64,000 bases of DNA from Macrotrachela quadricornifera (lineage: Eukaryota > Rotifera > Eurotatoria > Philodinida > Philodinidae), in assembly GCA_022393335.1 (NCBI GenBank), contig JAJEKB010019084.1:62001-126000 (forward strand), in the 5' to 3' direction. The notes beneath the pieces were generated by a model. That model had not been told where the DNA came from and did not search any database. It was given only the letters and a program-made list of their open reading frames with translations. Position numbers and translations under genes: made by a program. Positions 60,848 through 64,000 of this stretch are shown here, piece after piece (the stretch's first letter is position 1; each line of letters starts with the position of its first letter).

Positions 60848-62802
60848 TTAAGCAAGGTTAAGTAACATAACAATTAAAATATTTCTTTAAATTCAATTCA
60901 AAGACTATTTAGAATTAAATTATTGAAAATAAAAAGGGAATGTGACATGAGTCACAGCTAGTTTGCATTAAACAAATTCTAATGTCTTTTTATATAATCA
61001 TACATAGAAATCGTGCTTAAATAGCACGATAAATATATTCACGAAAGGAATGGTACGACCAGGCGGACGGAGAAATTATCCCCTGCTTTGAAAAGTTTTG
61101 GCTGAAGCTTTCGTCAAATTTAAAAAAATTCGGTAAATCAGGTTTTTCAAATCTGGAAATCTTACTAGCTCATTTTCTGCCATTTTGACAATTTTTCTCT
61201 GAATTTGAAGAAAATTATTGGACAATTTCTTTCAATTCTTGAGATTTATTGAACGTCATTTCAGTTAGGAAACGATTAAGAAATGATTACCACATCCGAA
61301 GACGTCTGCCGTCACATAGTACAAGAAGTAAAGCGCAAAATTCTGAAATTCAGGATTCTAGGATCCAGCGCTTTATCTCTCACGCTAGTATCTAGTCTCT
61401 TCAAAACTTGAGATGTTCTGATGACTTGTGTAACATCAACTTTTGTATTTACAATTTTCCGATGTTAATTTACGCACAATAATAGCTATGTCAAACATTG
61501 AACACAGAATAAAATTTTAAGACGTGTTGGATATTTTTCTGCAACGCTTCGTCTACTGAAGAAGGACATATGTTCTGAACAAATCAAGGAACCTTGGAAA
61601 GTCTGTCTAGCTCGAAAAGAATGCAAGGTAACAACAAAGATTTTTCTCGTTTTCTGATTTTTGGAACGTCCACATTGCGTCGTTTCAACATACTTTACAT
61701 ATTTTCATACTCCAAGAACACACTTTTTCTGTGCAACATATTCGAAAAACTAATAAGAGTTACTAATTAATTATGGTTAATCATTTAATTATAACTACTG
61801 CTTGCTAATTACTTAATTTAATTAATTTTGTAGAGAGGAAAATTATTGAACCTGTCAGTCATGACCCGTAGGAAGAGCCAAAGAATAATCTAGATTTTTA
61901 TCCCTAGACATTTCAATATTCCCTTTTTGGATCGTGTTTGACAAAATTAGAACAAACTCAATTCATTTTTTTGGGATGCCTTCATTATTAATCCATCAGT
62001 TATACAATAGCCTGCTGGAATAATGAAATATATAAATGTTGGAACTGACTTTAAAATTTTAACGTCAACTAGTTATCTTTTCAATGTCCATAGTAAATAT
62101 CATGTTTTATGCATACATAAGTTTGAGAAAAAAAATGAATATTTAATACAAAAATAACAATGAAGAACAAGAAAATTCAAAAATTCTAATAAGATATACT
62201 GCGCAATATGTAGTTTTTCTTTTATACAATAAATAATGCGTTGATTATCAAACTTCGTAATAGTAAAAGGTTTTTTTTGCCCTTAAATTAAATGTTAAAT
62301 TATATTTCTTTTCATTTGATAGTGTTTATAGTATTTTGCTGCTCATTTCAGTTGTTATTAACTATTTTGATTGTTATTGAACGTTCAACGAATGTAAATA
62401 GGCATCTACTTTCAAGTAAAAGGCTTCTTTCATTACTAAATGCTATATTTGAACGATAATCAGCAAGAAATTCTTTATGAAATTCACATAAACAATTTTT
62501 CATTAGTTGAAAATCATTTATCATCAGTTATTGCATAACAATCTTATCAATCTACATTTTAAAGCCAACTCCTACATAAACATATAAAAAGATATAAGTG
62601 ATATAAAAAAGTTTTACGCTCAAAAGTACGCTATATTCGTTCATTAATTAAATCGAACTAAATTCTGATTTCTTTTCTGTAGTTTGTTAGAAGACCGAAG
62701 AAAATGAACGCAAATGAAAATATTTCACCTTTTTTCAGCGTATCTATAGCAACAGATAAAAGGAGAAAACAGATGAAAACAATTATCAAGCGTTCATATT
62801 TA

Positions 62803-62822
62803 TACAGGGTGTTCCAAAAGTC
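62803..62822 (+). mobile_element. Mariner-like terminal repeat, single end
   Basis: TACAGGGTGTTCCAAAAGTC matches the terminal repeat typical of several mariner-family elements, including the TA target dinucleotide. No inverted partner is visible before the window ends, so it is either a truncated remnant or the left end of an element reaching past 64000. Confidence 0.45.
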
Positions 62823-64000
62823 TTTTGAGAATAAATTTTTCGTTTACTTTTACTATGTAATTTAACTTCATTAATTCATGTATTTTTAAATCTGAGGGTG
62901 CAACTTGATTTATATTCTGGTTTTTTTAATACAATATACTAAGCGAATGAAAATTGAAATACAAAATGTCACTATTCAACCTGTCCTACTCACTATTTTT
63001 CTGAAAATAGGAAAATCTGTTTTTTATACATCGCTGAAAGATAATATTTTAGAACAGTATTTATAAATTTTGTTCGTATAAAAAAGAACTCGATGCGTTC
63101 ATCTATCATAAAAAAAAGTAAATTGATGAAATTATATCATATAGTAAAAATAAGCGACTTAAAAAATATTCTCACTACTAAAATTCCTGAAGTCATGTTT
63201 TATTCATTGAGTTTTTATTTTGCTAGTTTTGAATATATTATTGTGCTTGTTTTAGTTTCATCATTTCTTTAATCATATAAGCATTGTCGATACGATATGT
63301 TGAGAAAGATATCAGAGAGAAGATTACAACATCACAAGAAGTGAAGAATAAAACGTTTTCTACTTCCATTTAAAAGAACAGTAATATATTTTCGCTATTT
63401 TTTTTCTTCCTTTTAAAGCAACCTTTCATGAATAATATATTATTCTGTGTATGTCAATCCAGACAAAAGATTGTAATAGAAAGAGTATTCATTTATTGAT
63501 AATTAACATTAAGAAAGAACAGATTGATGATTAGACAAAGTATAATCATTCATCAGTTGAATTAAAGACACAACGCTGAAATGAATATTAAAGATAACAA
63601 AAAAAATTTCAATGGTCTATTCTTTGTTTTACGAAAAATTTGATTATCTGAAACTGACTGTAGTTATTATAAAATGAACGAAAAGCTAGATTAGTTTTAA
63701 TAAATTAACATTGATTATCTTTTCAAAATCATAATAAGGATAAAATTAATAAATTCCTTTAAAAGGCTTACATTGATTCTTATTGTTTATGATATAAATA
63801 TTGACTTCTTAAATTTAATCATTCATTGGTTGAGATATTTTACCAATAAAAATCTTTATCTTCTTTAACCTCCTTTGTATTACAATGAAAATAAAATATA
63901 ATAAAAAATCTTTAAAAAATTTTTTTTATAAATAAATAAATTTTTTTTTCAAAAAATTTTTTTTCCTCATTTCTAACAAGAAAAACAAACATTTAGAGGT

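Larger units (their letters stand above)
60324..64000. other. Intergenic region with transposon remnants
   Basis: It starts with the TBC gene 3' UTR. It holds a piggyBac-type MITE (60605-60847) and one mariner-like terminus (62803-62822). The rest is AT-rich with no supported gene. Short frames lack domains. Confidence 0.55.

Noticed and set aside
1..64000. Search for CRISPR arrays, bacterial operons, prophage or viral replication genes
   Set aside because: The window is eukaryotic; no regularly spaced repeats, no polymerase, integrase or reverse transcriptase motifs were seen.

Overview
The window is a piece of an AT-rich animal nuclear genome. The genes are split by short introns (mostly about 45-60 nt) with a few long ones, they keep GT-AG borders with one GC-AG exception, they encode typical metazoan proteins, and one gene pair is packed like an operon. 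AT-rich coding sequence, tiny introns and single-exon LDLa/EGF surface proteins best fit a bdelloid rotifer (Rotaria/Adineta-like). That placement is inference; no species-diagnostic marker is present. I built the exon models by hand from splice borders and checked that phases join. Every multi-exon model below closes as an open frame.

Layout. 1-5182 (-): 5' part of a neurexin-like LamG/EGF receptor running off the left edge. 5183-10040: no gene recognised. 10094-14200 (+): single-exon secreted or GPI-anchored LDLa/EGF protein. 16945-19949 (+): PAT1 mRNA-decay factor. 19950-23681: repeats and an assembly gap. 23682-33492 (+): sphingosine-1-phosphate lyase, with a Ly6/uPAR-like gene nested antisense in its 5.5 kb intron. 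34498-37022 (-): poly(ADP-ribose) glycohydrolase, convergent with the lyase. 38480-39352 (+): fatty acid hydroxylase. 39353-46106: long gene-free stretch. 46107-48879 (-): type I receptor with SUEL-lectin-like and CUB domains. 49075-53370 (+): ciliary protein CFAP99, sharing a 195 bp promoter with that receptor. 53477-56045 (+): coiled-coil protein 106 bp downstream of CFAP99, carrying an antisense tRNA-Arg in an intron. 56780-60323 (+): TBC1D25-type Rab GAP. 60324-64000: transposon remnants.

The genes are housekeeping, signalling and cell-surface genes rather than one pathway. Two points link neighbours: the divergent receptor/CFAP99 promoter, and the CFAP99/coiled-coil pair, which looks like a trans-spliced operon. 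No wholly new multi-gene system is evident. The most unusual signals are that pair, the nested antisense genes, palindromic (foldback) elements in introns of several genes, in-phase microexons of 33 and 24 nt, a GC-AG intron, and a small piggyBac-type MITE.
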